Below are positions 19,300 to 27,836 of a stretch of 64,000 bases of DNA, one piece after another (position 1 is the stretch's first letter; the number at the start of each line of letters is the position of its first letter). Under the pieces are notes generated by a model. The model saw only the letters and a list, made by a program, of their open reading frames with translations. It made no database searches and was not told the origin of the DNA. The DNA comes from CAIRTM01 sp963723235 (GTDB lineage: Bacteria > Desulfobacterota > WTBG01 > CAIYCZ01 > CAIRTM01), in contig CAVRPV010000013.1 in the NCBI GenBank assembly GCA_963723235.1, forward strand, positions 70,987 to 134,986. The letters are read 5' to 3'. A program made the position numbers and the translations under genes.

Positions 19300-19515
19300 A
19301 TGTCAAAACCGGATATGTTTGCCGCTGCTGAGCGCGAGGAATGGATGAGCGCTGAACTTGAGCAGGAACTCACCGCGCTTGCCGTTAACGGCAGGGTAGC
19401 GTGTGCACAGGCGCAGCAGTTTGCCTCACAACATGGTATTGCCCTGATGAATATGCGCAAATTTCTGGATGTACTGCAATTGAAAGTCAGCACCTGTCAG
19501 CTTGGATGCTTTTAA
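19300..19515 (+). CDS. Small conserved-looking protein with C-terminal CQLGCF motif
   Basis: 71 residues with a strong ribosome binding site (AAGGAGG, nine bases before the ATG). The middle (ALAVNGRVACAQAQQFASQHG) looks like a helix-turn-helix and the protein ends in LQLKVSTCQLGCF, with two cysteines. I recall this kind of ending from small winged-helix-like proteins in deltaproteobacteria, but cannot name a family with certainty. It lies 30 bases before the MoxR-type ATPase gene and is probably in its operon. A DNA-binding or redox/metal-sensing regulator is possible; neither is shown. Confidence 0.6.
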   Translation: MSKPDMFAAAEREEWMSAELEQELTALAVNGRVACAQAQQFASQHGIALMNMRKFLDVLQLKVSTCQLGCF

Positions 19516-19545
19516 CCGGATATACACAACACAGGAGACATTGTT

Positions 19546-20571
19546 ATGCCCGCAAAAACGCTGCGACAGGAGCTGCGCGATGCAATCCTAAACCGAATCG
19601 CTAAAAAACAGGACCCGCTTGCAGGATTTTACTGCGATGAAATGACCCGCGAATCCATACTGGCAGTGCTGGTCGCCGGGCGCCATCTTTTGCTGGAAGG
19701 GCCGCCCGGAACCGGTAAAACAACCGTGGCAAAAATCATTGCCGCGCTGCTGCCCCCCATGGAAACCGTTGCGGAATGCCGATACAACTGCCTTCCGTCC
19801 AAACCGACGTGCCCGGACTGCGCCGGGAAAAAGAAAATAAAAAAAATAACGGTGCCCGGCGTGCAACGCTTCATCCGCATTCAGGGTTCACCTGAGATGA
19901 TGCCCGAGGACCTGATGGGCGATCTTGATCCGGTTCTGGCCATGAAGCTGGGCATTCAGGATCCACGCGCCTACACACCCGGAAAAATTCAGAAAGCCCA
20001 TCGAAAAATCGTGTTCATCGATGAGCTGAACCGCGTGCCCCAGCGAACGCAAAACACCCTTGTGCAGGTGCTTGAAGAAGGCATAACCACCATTGCGGGC
20101 TTTGATCTTGACAGCGAGGTCGACACGCTGGTCGTGGCCACCGAGAACCCCGAGGATTATGCCGGGGCCGAGCGGGTCAGTGAAACACTCTCGGACCGCT
20201 TTGAGCAAATCCGCATCGGCTACCCTGAATTTGATCAGGAAGTCGAGATACTGGAACGCTACGGCAAGCGCATCGAAGGCGTCAAGGTATCAGGCGATGT
20301 TATCCGCCACTCCGTGGCGATTTCAAACGCGGCGCGGCTGCTGCCCGATGAGCTCGACCGTCTCCCGAGCGTGCGCGCCAGTTTATCGATCTTTGAACAG
20401 GCCCAGTCTCTGGCGCGCCTTAAAAACATAAAGCAGGTAACATCGGCCCATGTTGAAGCTGCGGCCAGAAGGGTGCTGGAAGGCCGACTGGCTGTGAGCA
20501 GCGAATCGCGCTACTGTGAAAAACAGGATGTGCTGGTTGAAAAAATCATTGACGCTGCCCGCAAGCAATAG
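19546..20571 (+). CDS. MoxR/ChlI-type AAA+ ATPase
   Basis: 341 residues. Walker A is EGPPGTGKTT (about residues 51-60), Walker B is IVFIDELNR, and sensor motifs are VVATENPEDY and LSDRFEQIRIGYP. An insert with C78, C82, C89 and C92 (AECRYNCLP, TCPDC) looks like a small zinc knuckle. MoxR and magnesium chelatase I-type ATPases work with a VWA-domain partner as chaperones or metal insertases. The VWA protein two genes downstream (21868) is the obvious partner. The substrate is unknown. A repeat pair separates it from the next gene. Confidence 0.85.
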   Translation: MPAKTLRQELRDAILNRIAKKQDPLAGFYCDEMTRESILAVLVAGRHLLLEGPPGTGKTTVAKIIAALLPPMETVAECRYNCLPSKPTCPDCAGKKKIKKITVPGVQRFIRIQGSPEMMPEDLMGDLDPVLAMKLGIQDPRAYTPGKIQKAHRKIVFIDELNRVPQRTQNTLVQVLEEGITTIAGFDLDSEVDTLVVATENPEDYAGAERVSETLSDRFEQIRIGYPEFDQEVEILERYGKRIEGVKVSGDVIRHSVAISNAARLLPDELDRLPSVRASLSIFEQAQSLARLKNIKQVTSAHVEAAARRVLEGRLAVSSESRYCEKQDVLVEKIIDAARKQ

Positions 20572-20581
20572 CGCGCGTATC

Positions 20582-20680
20582 TAACAGGGTTTTTGAAAAA
20601 GCTATTTTTTCCGGGCTGTTCAAAAAGGCTTAATGTACAGACGCGCTCATAAAATGTCCGCAGGCAAGGCGCGTGATATC
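20582..20680. repeat. Intergenic inverted-repeat element, partial copy C1
   Basis: It begins TAACAGGGTTTTTGAAAAAG and has GGGCTGTTCAAAAA and the CAGGCAAGGCGCGTGATATC stretch, but stops before the central hairpin. It abuts copy C2 head to tail, as if one copy had inserted into or beside another. Confidence 0.7.
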
Positions 20681-20834
20681 TAACAGGGTTTTTGAAAAAG
20701 CTATTTTTTACGGGCTGTTCAAAAATATCCGGATGCAAGGCGTATGAAATCATGAGGAATGAGGCGTACTTTTTCGTACGCCGCAAAGACGAATGATGAG
20801 TACAACGCAGCAGACGGATGTTTTTCAACAGCCC
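20681..20834. repeat. Intergenic inverted-repeat element, full copy C2
   Basis: Full-length copy ending TTTTTCAACAGCCC, with the central palindrome GGCGTAC/GTACGCC. It ends only about 14 bases before the likely start codon of the next gene, so it would form most of that gene's leader. Confidence 0.8.
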
Positions 20835-20847
20835 ACCGGTACATGCG

Positions 20848-21908
20848 ATGCACAGGCTCATTACCCTTAGCCCCGAAGACCTGCAGCAAGCCCTGCTCAA
20901 AGGCGCCAACCTCGATGCTGTTGCCGCGCGCCTGCGCCGAAGCCTCAAAATACCCGCAGCCGCAAAAACCGAAGGCTTGTCCGTGCTGGCGCATCTGCAG
21001 CAGCACGCACCGGTTACTGCACGAACTTGCGGACGGCTGGCTGCAGGGAAAACCGGGTTCACTCTCCGGCCGTCCTGTCAAGCAGCCGGCCTTCCACCTG
21101 CTGCCGTTCTGCCCGCAGGAAAATGCGCACGAATACCTGCGCTCCACTGCTCAAAAATATCCGGCCTTCGGTAATCGCGCTTGATGCCTCCGCGTTTGAA
21201 ACAGCCGCAGCCCTTCAGTATGCCTGTTCACTGTATTTCGCTCTGGGTATTGCCGGGCGTAGTGTGCTCAACGATCACCAGGGAAACCCGGTTGCGGAGT
21301 TGCACATGAAACCGGATGATTTCCTGCCCTCAATTGCGCTGCACTGTTATCAGAACAACATCCCGCTCGTGCCGCTGGGCACACCACAACACGTGGTTGT
21401 CTCCGAGCACCAGCATGCCTACAGCACCATGCTGAGCTCGCTGGGCCGTGAATTTAGCGCACAGGCCGGGGCCTGTCGTACCCCTGAAGCGTTGCAGAAA
21501 CTGGCCGACAGTCTTATGGGATCGCTTTTCACCTCCGGCCCGCAAATGAAAATGGAGCGTGAAAACTGTATCAACCGCTCATGCGCTCTGGCCGGCCGCA
21601 CATATGAACTGCTGCAGACAACCGCCTCCGACAAAACGCTGAGCGGCCCGGTCCTCGTGCTGCATCACATTGAAACCAGCCTTGATCTGCCGGCCTTGAT
21701 TAAAACCTTTCTGCAGGAACCTGCCGCGCTGTATGAGCTCAGCTGCGCCCCGGAGCCGCAACCGGACGGAACGCTCGCACGCATTGCCCCGGCAGATGTA
21801 CCGGACGGCGTTACAGCTTCAGCGCCCCTGTCGAACAAAGCTCACAAGGCCCTGCTCGCGGTAATCCTTGAGCGCATGGCTGAAACAGTCATCTTTGAAG
21901 GAAGCTGA
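20848..21908 (+). CDS. Unknown protein between MoxR-type ATPase and VWA protein (two frame slips)
   Basis: Three frames join into one protein: MHRLITLSPEDLQQALLKG to about LQQHAP (20848-21015), RLLHELADGWLQGKPG to about YLRSTAQ (21015-21155), and KNIRPSVIALDASAF to the stop at 21908. Net length is about 353 residues. I do not recognise a family. The last part is rich in alpha/beta segments and has several cysteines and histidines but no known motif. The end overlaps the VWA gene by 41 bases. Its position suggests an adaptor or substrate of the MoxR-VWA pair. Other ATPase-VWA operons often hold such a poorly conserved third gene. Confidence 0.55.
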
Positions 21909-23727
21909 CCGGCTTATTGCCGACATGGCAAAGGCCCTGCGCCGCCATCCGCGTGTCGAGCGCTCTCCGGGCGTGCGCGCCACGCTGGCAGCACGTGAAA
22001 TCGCGCAGGCGTTTGCCCTGCTGCGCGGCTCAATCAGCCGTGCGACCCTGGCCCAGGCCGCAGCCATTGCGTTTACGCACCGGACAGGCCTGGCGCAGGG
22101 ACCGGGCCCCGAATGGGAGGAAATTTTCAAGTCACTGGTAAGCCGTATCCTCTACGGTATTAGCCTGGAACCCCGGACGGATGTGACCGAGCGTCAACCC
22201 TTGCGCGCGCTGACCCGCGATGAACTCCAGCAGGCACTCGATGGCCTGATGGACGCCGGTGTACGGCAGCTTGATCCGAATGAGGCCCTTCCGCTTGACA
22301 ACCCTGAATTCGCCAAAGAAGTCATGAATCATCCCCTGGTGCAGCAGGCCCTACAGGACGCAGCCCCGAAGGATGCTGAGGGCGACGCTGACGAGCTGTA
22401 TGAGGACATGATGCAGCAGATGGCTGAGCGCGGCCTGCTCGAAGAAACCGGCAGCGGGGGCATGACCCTGAGCGCTGACGGCCAGGACCAGTATCAGGCC
22501 GGCCTGGAAAACGCACACAGCCGGGGCGATATCTCCGCCGAGGAAATGGCCGAAGCTCTTTCAAAAGCAGCTTCCATGCCGCAGCCGTGCGGAGCCAGAG
22601 GCAAAAATATGCCGATGCCGATGTCTGCCGGGGAACAGGCAGAGATGCTCGCCGAACTGATGGATTTTCAGCATCAGGGCCGTTCCGAATCAAGCTCTGT
22701 TGAAGACCTCTATATTCACTACACGATCGATGAAAACAAGGGTATTCCGGTTTCAAAAGACAAAGTCGATTACGAGAGACTGAAGGTGATTTTACATCAG
22801 CTGGAAGAACAGGGCAGCCTGCAGCTTTCATCCGAGGGGCAACTCCGGTTTACCCTGACCCATCGCTCGCTTGACGGCCTGCTTGAGGGTCTGGTGCGGC
22901 GGCGGGACAGCCGCATGCTTGAACAGCGCGCATTCAAACGCGAGCATGAAACCGACAAGTCCGAGATCAGGCGCTATCGCCGCGGTGACGTGTTTCGCAA
23001 CATCTCAATGCGCCATACCCTTCGCCGCATTATGCGCAAAGGCAAAACCATCGAAGACATTAATTACACTGACCTGCGCGCGTTCGAAAAAATGCCCTCC
23101 AATCAGCTCGACATTGCTGTGTGCGTTGATATCTCGGCTTCAATGAAGGAAGGCGGCAAACTGCGCTACGCGAAAATGGCGGTTGCCGAGCTGTGCAGGG
23201 CCGCGATTGAAAAACACGACCGGGTCGGCGTTGTGGCGTTTTCCAATCTGGGTGATGTCATGGTGCCGCTCACGGACAAACTCACCCCGCTTCTGGAAGC
23301 AACCATGCACATGCGCTCCAAGCAGTTTACCAATATCGGCAATGGCCTTAGCACGGCGCGGCGCATGCTTCAAAAAAACAGAAAAGAAAACCCGAAATAC
23401 ATCATTCTGATTACGGACGGCGAGCCCAACGCGGCCCTGTCCGATGATATCGAGGGCTCGGACTATTACAGCCGCATCGCTGAATTTTCACGCGGGACCA
23501 GCATGGAAACCAAGCGGGCCATGGGTGCGCAGCATGCCCTGCGGGAAGCCGGCCGGACCAGCCGGGAGCATATCAAAATATCGGTGGTGTATATTGCCCC
23601 GCAAACCGACGGGGTTGATGAAAGCGAACGAGTGGCTCGTGAAATCGCACGCTTGGGCGGCGGCCGATTTCAACTCGTCAGAGCCATTGAGCATCTGCCC
23701 CTTGAAGCCCTGGAAAGCGTTGTCTGA
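21868..23727 (+). CDS. VWA-domain protein, partner of the MoxR-type ATPase
   Basis: 619 residues. The C-terminal third (about 410-610) is a von Willebrand A domain with the metal-binding site motif VDISASMKEG, a following TNIGNG and ITDGEP. The N-terminal two thirds are helical, acidic and unlike anything I can name. ChlD/CoxE-type proteins with this layout act with a MoxR or ChlI ATPase, where the metal site binds a substrate aspartate or glutamate. The start overlaps the preceding gene. No signal peptide or membrane helix is seen, so it should be cytoplasmic. Confidence 0.8.
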   Translation: MSAWLKQSSLKEADRLIADMAKALRRHPRVERSPGVRATLAAREIAQAFALLRGSISRATLAQAAAIAFTHRTGLAQGPGPEWEEIFKSLVSRILYGISLEPRTDVTERQPLRALTRDELQQALDGLMDAGVRQLDPNEALPLDNPEFAKEVMNHPLVQQALQDAAPKDAEGDADELYEDMMQQMAERGLLEETGSGGMTLSADGQDQYQAGLENAHSRGDISAEEMAEALSKAASMPQPCGARGKNMPMPMSAGEQAEMLAELMDFQHQGRSESSSVEDLYIHYTIDENKGIPVSKDKVDYERLKVILHQLEEQGSLQLSSEGQLRFTLTHRSLDGLLEGLVRRRDSRMLEQRAFKREHETDKSEIRRYRRGDVFRNISMRHTLRRIMRKGKTIEDINYTDLRAFEKMPSNQLDIAVCVDISASMKEGGKLRYAKMAVAELCRAAIEKHDRVGVVAFSNLGDVMVPLTDKLTPLLEATMHMRSKQFTNIGNGLSTARRMLQKNRKENPKYIILITDGEPNAALSDDIEGSDYYSRIAEFSRGTSMETKRAMGAQHALREAGRTSREHIKISVVYIAPQTDGVDESERVAREIARLGGGRFQLVRAIEHLPLEALESVV

Positions 23728-23908
23728 GAGGGCTACCCTTGGTGTGGAGTTGGGAGACGTCCACTTCGTCCACAACGTCCATTTCGTCCACCTGTTAAAA
23801 CACGGTTAAAAACCGCAGGGCGTTTATTCCGTAATCTCTGCCACCTTGAACTTTGAACTTTTGAACCAGTGGGCAGCCACAGGGGGCTGCCCCTACACTC
23901 CTTACTCT

Positions 23909-24325
23909 TCATCCCCGGCCGGTGCCACGCAGTTTTTTTACCTGCCCGCGAATATGCTTGGCAAGCAGGCGCCGTCGGCGCGAGGCTTTCGGCACGCCTG
24001 TACTGCGGCGAATGCGCGCCGGCTGGGCCGCGCGCACGATAAAAGAACTCAGCCGTTCAAGCGCGTCACGGCGATTAGCCTCCTGGGAACGAAACCTCTG
24101 CGCAGTGATAATCAACTCGCCGTCACGAGTAACCCGGCTGCCGCACAGATGTGCCAGCCTCCGCTTGACATCCTCGGTCAATGACGGCGAATTGGTGATA
24201 TGGAAACGAAGCTGAACAGCCGTAGAAGTTTTATTAACATGCTGACCGCCGGGACCGGACGCGCGAATGTACTCAAACGAAATCTCATGAGCGGGAATGC
24301 GGATTGAAGGGGAAATGACCAGCAT
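23909..24325 (-). CDS. arfB: Peptidyl-tRNA hydrolase ArfB (release factor-like rescue protein)
   Basis: 138 residues with the catalytic GGQ motif in SGPGGQHVNKTST, followed by the class I release factor fold and a basic C-terminal tail (RRRRLLAKHIRGQVKKLRG) that enters the empty mRNA channel in ArfB. It rescues ribosomes stalled on broken mRNA. It lacks the codon-recognition domains of true release factors, and its length fits ArfB (YaeJ). A repeat copy follows its start on the upstream side. Confidence 0.9.
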   Translation of the reverse strand: MLVISPSIRIPAHEISFEYIRASGPGGQHVNKTSTAVQLRFHITNSPSLTEDVKRRLAHLCGSRVTRDGELIITAQRFRSQEANRRDALERLSSFIVRAAQPARIRRSTGVPKASRRRRLLAKHIRGQVKKLRGTGRG

Positions 24326-24329
24326 CTAT

Positions 24330-24483
24330 TAACCAGAAAAAAATGTTCCCAGGCTGTTCAAAAATGATCAGATGCAAGTCGCGCGATATCATTTGAGGAC
24401 ACGGTATGCCGTACCTCTTCCGTACGCCGCAAAGACGAATGATGAGCGCAACGCAGCAGATGAGCGTTTTTCAACAGCCTGCT
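24330..24483. repeat. Intergenic inverted-repeat element, copy D
   Basis: Ends CAGGCTGTTCAAAAA and TTTTTCAACAGCCTG are intact. The centre is slightly diverged (GGTATGCCGTACCTCTTCCG) but still has CGTACGCCGCAAAGACGA and ACGCAGCAGATGAGCG. It sits between two minus-strand genes. Confidence 0.8.
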
Positions 24484-24497
24484 TCAGAAGTCACGAA

Positions 24498-24809
24498 CTA
24501 GGTGCTGCACCCGGTCGAACCGCACCCTGGGCATCCATCGCCAAAGGACACTGCCGCGCTGACCGTAAAACTATTATTGCAAAAATCAACGGTAATGGGC
24601 TGTATCTTCTCAAAGAAGCTGTTTTCGATAACATAGGTAAGCCCGTCGATCACGAACACTCTGTCGCCGTCACTCTGTTCAGCCACGCCGACGACCAGCC
24701 GTGGGCCTCCGCATGTATTGGTCTTCAAAAAAATACGCAGCGGCTGCACCTCCCTGTCAGCAAAAAACGTCTTCAACTCCTGCCGGGCTTTCTCGGTGAC
24801 TTCAAACAT
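24498..24809 (-). CDS. HesB/IscA-like protein
   Basis: 103 residues from MFEVTEKARQELKTFF, the usual start of the IscA/HesB fold. It has one cysteine in the expected position (KTNTCGGPRLVVGV) and a C-terminal DGCPGCGSTGCST with three more cysteines. Typical IscA has a CGC-type tail; here it is CPGC plus a further C. IscA-type proteins carry iron-sulfur clusters or iron. The ATG at 24809 is chosen because GGAG stands nine bases before it; a longer frame exists upstream but has no family similarity. Confidence 0.75.
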   Translation of the reverse strand: MFEVTEKARQELKTFFADREVQPLRIFLKTNTCGGPRLVVGVAEQSDGDRVFVIDGLTYVIENSFFEKIQPITVDFCNNSFTVSAAVSFGDGCPGCGSTGCST

Positions 24810-24985
24810 GATATCCATCTCCTGCTCTATAAGATCATTGTTGCAAACAATACGATGCACGGTGCACATGATTACTAATTTAACGCGTTTGGTTTTACAT
24901 CCCGTTGCAGCGCAGCCGAGGGAAGCGTACAGCCGCGGACAAAGGCGCATATGTTATGTAGGGGCAGGCCCCTGTGCCGGCCCGT

Positions 24986-25013
24986 GTAGGGGCGAAAAAT
25001 TTTTCGCCCCTAC
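24986..25013. repeat. Perfect 28-bp palindrome
   Basis: GTAGGGGCGAAAAA followed directly by its exact reverse complement, so the stem is 14 bp with no loop. Its end touches the last codons of the thioesterase gene at 25010, so it may act as a transcription terminator for that minus-strand gene or be part of a dispersed GTAGGGGCG repeat. Confidence 0.7.
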
Positions 25014-25423
25014 GGACACGCCGCCCAAAAACTAAACACCGCGAGCACATGCCGCTGCGGGGCAAAACACGTAAACAAACCGCTGAAAACCTCATCGTCT
25101 TCCCGCCGCACACTGACACGCACCAGTATTTTTTTCTCAATGCGCTGCTCAACCCTCGCTTCGGCAAGCAAACGCTCACCGACCCTGACCGGTTTCACAA
25201 AGCGGACATCAGCGCTGCCAAGCACCGTGTTGGGGTGATTAACCGCAATCATTGCGGCATAGTCAGCCAGGCTGAAGACAAACCCGCCGTGCACAAGGCC
25301 GCTTGCATCTGCGGCCATGCACTGAGGCGCAACCAGCTCAACCCGGCTGAAATCAGGTCCAAGCTCCAGGGGTGTCCCGCACAGGCTGGACTCAATAGCT
25401 TGATGCGTTGCAATATTCATCAC
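25010..25423 (-). CDS. Hotdog-fold thioesterase (PaaI-like)
   Basis: 137 residues with the hotdog acyl-CoA thioesterase signature GLVHGGFVFSLADYAAMIAV (HGG followed by an aspartate in the long helix) and the strand VRFVKPVRVGERLLAEARV. Such enzymes hydrolyse acyl- or aryl-CoA thioesters in the cytoplasm; the substrate cannot be told from sequence. It stands divergent from serC. Confidence 0.82.
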   Translation of the reverse strand: MMNIATHQAIESSLCGTPLELGPDFSRVELVAPQCMAADASGLVHGGFVFSLADYAAMIAVNHPNTVLGSADVRFVKPVRVGERLLAEARVEQRIEKKILVRVSVRREDDEVFSGLFTCFAPQRHVLAVFSFWAACP

Positions 25424-25711
25424 TGCCTTTCTTGCCCGGTATCATGTGTGCTCTCACCATCCGCCGCAGAGGCGGCACTGCCTGCTTGTGCCTGTGCTTG
25501 CGCTTCCCTTGTTTATAGCAAAAAAACAGGGTGTGCGCCACCACAGAGACGCACATACTGCCGGATGCATGCCGGTTGTTTGTGCAGCCTGCCCGTTTGT
25601 GCTCCAATTTAATTTGACAATTTTCCCCGGTCTGCATTATACTTACAAGCTTCTGACAGGAACTTTTCCGGTCGAAGTATATGCACAACAGCACTATCAA
25701 GGAGAACAAAC

Positions 25712-26798
25712 ATGTCACGCATCTATAACTTTTCCGCCGGCCCATCAACCCTGCCCCTGGAAACGATTGAGGAAGCCGCCAGCCCGCTTCGTTGAGTATG
25801 AAAATTCAGGGATGTCCCTCATAGAGATGAGTCACCGGGGCAAGCAGTATGACGCGATTCACAGTGAAACAATCGCGCTGATTCGTGAAGTGCTGCAGGT
25901 ACCTGAAACCAGCCATGTGCTGCTGCTGCAGGGCGGCGCAACGCTGCAGTTCGGCATGATTCCGCTGGCGTTTCTCAAGCCGGGCATGAGCGCGGATTAT
26001 ATCATAACCGGATCATGGGCAAAAAAAGCCGCTGAAGACGCGCGTGCGGTTGGTACGGTCACAATTGCCTGGGACGGCAAAGACTGCAAGTACAACCGCA
26101 TCCCCGCCCAGCAGGAGCTTGCCCTGAACGCAGATGCCGCCTATGCCCACATCTGCGCCAATGAAACAATCGGGGGCATTCAGTGGCAATCATTCCCCGA
26201 TACCGGCAACGTACCGCTGGTCTGCGACATGTCCTCGGAGATCCTGTCGCGGACCCTGCCCTGGGAAAAAATCGACATGGTGTATGCCGGCGCGCAGAAA
26301 AATCTGGCCCCGGCCGGCATGGCCCTGGTGATCATGAGTGAGCGCCTGGCTTCCATGGCCCGCACGGATCTGCCGGCCTATCTGCGCTATGATCTGCATA
26401 TCAAGGAAAACTCGCTGTATAACACGCCGCCGACCTTTGTCATCTGGATGACGCAGCTGACCCTCAAATGGATCAAGTCAATCGGCGGCATGCCTGAGCT
26501 TGAGCGCCGCCGCGATGAGAAAGCGTCCATGCTCTACAACGCCATTGCTAACAGCAACGGCTACTACCGCAGTCCGGTTGATCCGGCCAGCCGCTCGGCC
26601 ATGAACGTGGTCTGGCGCCTTCCCAGCGAAGAGCTGGAAGCACAATTTCTTCAGCAGGCCCAGAAAGAGGGCATGAGCGGATTGAAGGGCCACCGTTCCG
26701 TAGGCGGATGCCGGGCCTCGATTTATAACGCCATGCCGGTCGCAGGCGTCAAAGCCCTGACTGATTTTATGCTGCACTTTATGCGGAAAAACGGCTGA
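25712..26798 (+). CDS. serC: Phosphoserine aminotransferase (frameshift near 25780)
   Basis: Second step of serine synthesis and also used in vitamin B6 synthesis. The ATG at 25712 has GGAG eight bases upstream and gives MSRIYNFSAGPSTLPLETI. The frame then slips near 25780 and continues as FVEYENSGMSLIEMSHRGK to the stop at 26798. Joined length is about 362 residues, normal for SerC. The PLP lysine lies in YAGAQKNLAPAG; also seen are LLLQGGATLQF, GGIQWQSFP and the C-terminal KGHRSVGGCRASIYNAM. The slip falls inside a conserved region, so an indel error is likely. Confidence 0.92.
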
Positions 26799-26923
26799 GA
26801 AATTAGAGCATTTATCTAAATAAAGCCATACAAAACCGCCCTGAAACCCGTCCATGGTTCGACAAGCTCCCACGAGCTTTCTTTTGAAAAGGATACAGAA
26901 AAAGTTACATGCTCTATGAGAAA

Positions 26924-26957
26924 CAAAAAAGCCGGCCCTTTGGGTCGGCTTTTTTTA
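26924..26957. terminator. Terminator after serC, likely bidirectional
   Basis: AAAAAAGCCGGCCC, loop TTT, GGGTCGGCTTTTTTT. T runs occur on both strands, which fits a position between serC and the convergent RNA-binding protein gene. Confidence 0.85.
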
Positions 26958-27030
26958 TGCATTTCCCGTAACACATGCATTGCAGCGATTTTCAACAGCC
27001 ATTGATGCCGTAAAAACCGCGCCTCGCCGT

Positions 27031-27303
27031 TCAACGGCCCCGGCGCTCGCGGGGACGCGGAGGCTGGGCCTCGCTGACGATAATACCGCGACCATATATT
27101 GCCGTGCGGTTCAACAGCCGGATTGCTTCCTTGGCATCAGCGTCAGTCGCCATTTCAACAAAAGCAAATCCCTTGGACTGGCCGCTAAAAGTATCAAGAA
27201 CGATTTTTGCGGAAAGGCATTTCCCGGTTTCAGAGAACTTTTTCAAAAGGTCATCATCTGTTGCCCGGTATGACACATTCCCTACATAGAGCTTAATCGA
27301 CAT
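27031..27303 (-). CDS. Small RRM-type RNA-binding protein
   Basis: 90 residues: one RNA recognition motif with RNP2 KLYVGNVSY and RNP1 KGFAFVEM, then a basic Arg/Pro/Gly tail (PPRPRERRGR). These single-RRM proteins of bacteria bind RNA, some in response to cold. AAAGGAAC stands before the ATG. It converges on serC. Confidence 0.9.
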   Translation of the reverse strand: MSIKLYVGNVSYRATDDDLLKKFSETGKCLSAKIVLDTFSGQSKGFAFVEMATDADAKEAIRLLNRTAIYGRGIIVSEAQPPRPRERRGR

Positions 27304-27611
27304 GGGTTCCTTTCTGCAACGCCTTCAATCAGTGCCTGAAGTAACTGTTTAAATTATCATTGCACGTGCAAACCATTCTGTCTGCCGGCAGGACACACTC
27401 GCATCATCAGGCATATGTGCCGGATGAGCAGCCCGCGAAGGAACTGTAAACGCGCTTTACTATGCACCCGGCAATGCGCATGTTCATAACCGCGCCAACC
27501 GGGTTCGATGACACTCGACTCACGGTACTGGTACGCCCGCGTGAAGAGTAAAAATTGTACACACTATAGCCAGGATATTCCCGATTCGGGGAACAGGCTC
27601 CGGCATGAAAC

Positions 27612-27791
27612 TTAATATTTTTTCCGTTTGCGCTTTGAGGCCTCAGCCTGCTTGCGTTTTTTCTTAATACTGGGCTTCTCATGAAACCTTCTGCGACGAA
27701 GCTCTTTTTGAAGCCCGTCGCGCTGCACCTTGCGCTTGAGCACCCTGATGGCTTTTTCAATATCACCGTTTACGCGAACATCAATCGACAT
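27612..27791 (-). CDS. rpsU: Ribosomal protein S21
   Basis: 59 residues from MSIDVRVNGDIEKAIRVLKR, with the usual very basic C-terminus (KKKRKQAEASKRKRKKY). It is part of the 30S subunit near the anti-Shine-Dalgarno sequence. The ATG at 27791 has AAGGAAGGG upstream; the open frame extends six codons further but without support. The 308 bases between this gene and the RRM gene hold no gene or strong hairpin that I can see. Confidence 0.93.
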   Translation of the reverse strand: MSIDVRVNGDIEKAIRVLKRKVQRDGLQKELRRRRFHEKPSIKKKRKQAEASKRKRKKY

Positions 27792-27836
27792 AACCCTTCC
27801 TTTTCTCAATAAACTTGGCGTGCTTTAGTATACGTT

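Noticed and set aside
26985..27003. TTTTCAACAGCC fragment after serC considered as a further copy of the intergenic repeat
   Set aside because: Only the last ~12 bases match; the central hairpin and left end are absent.
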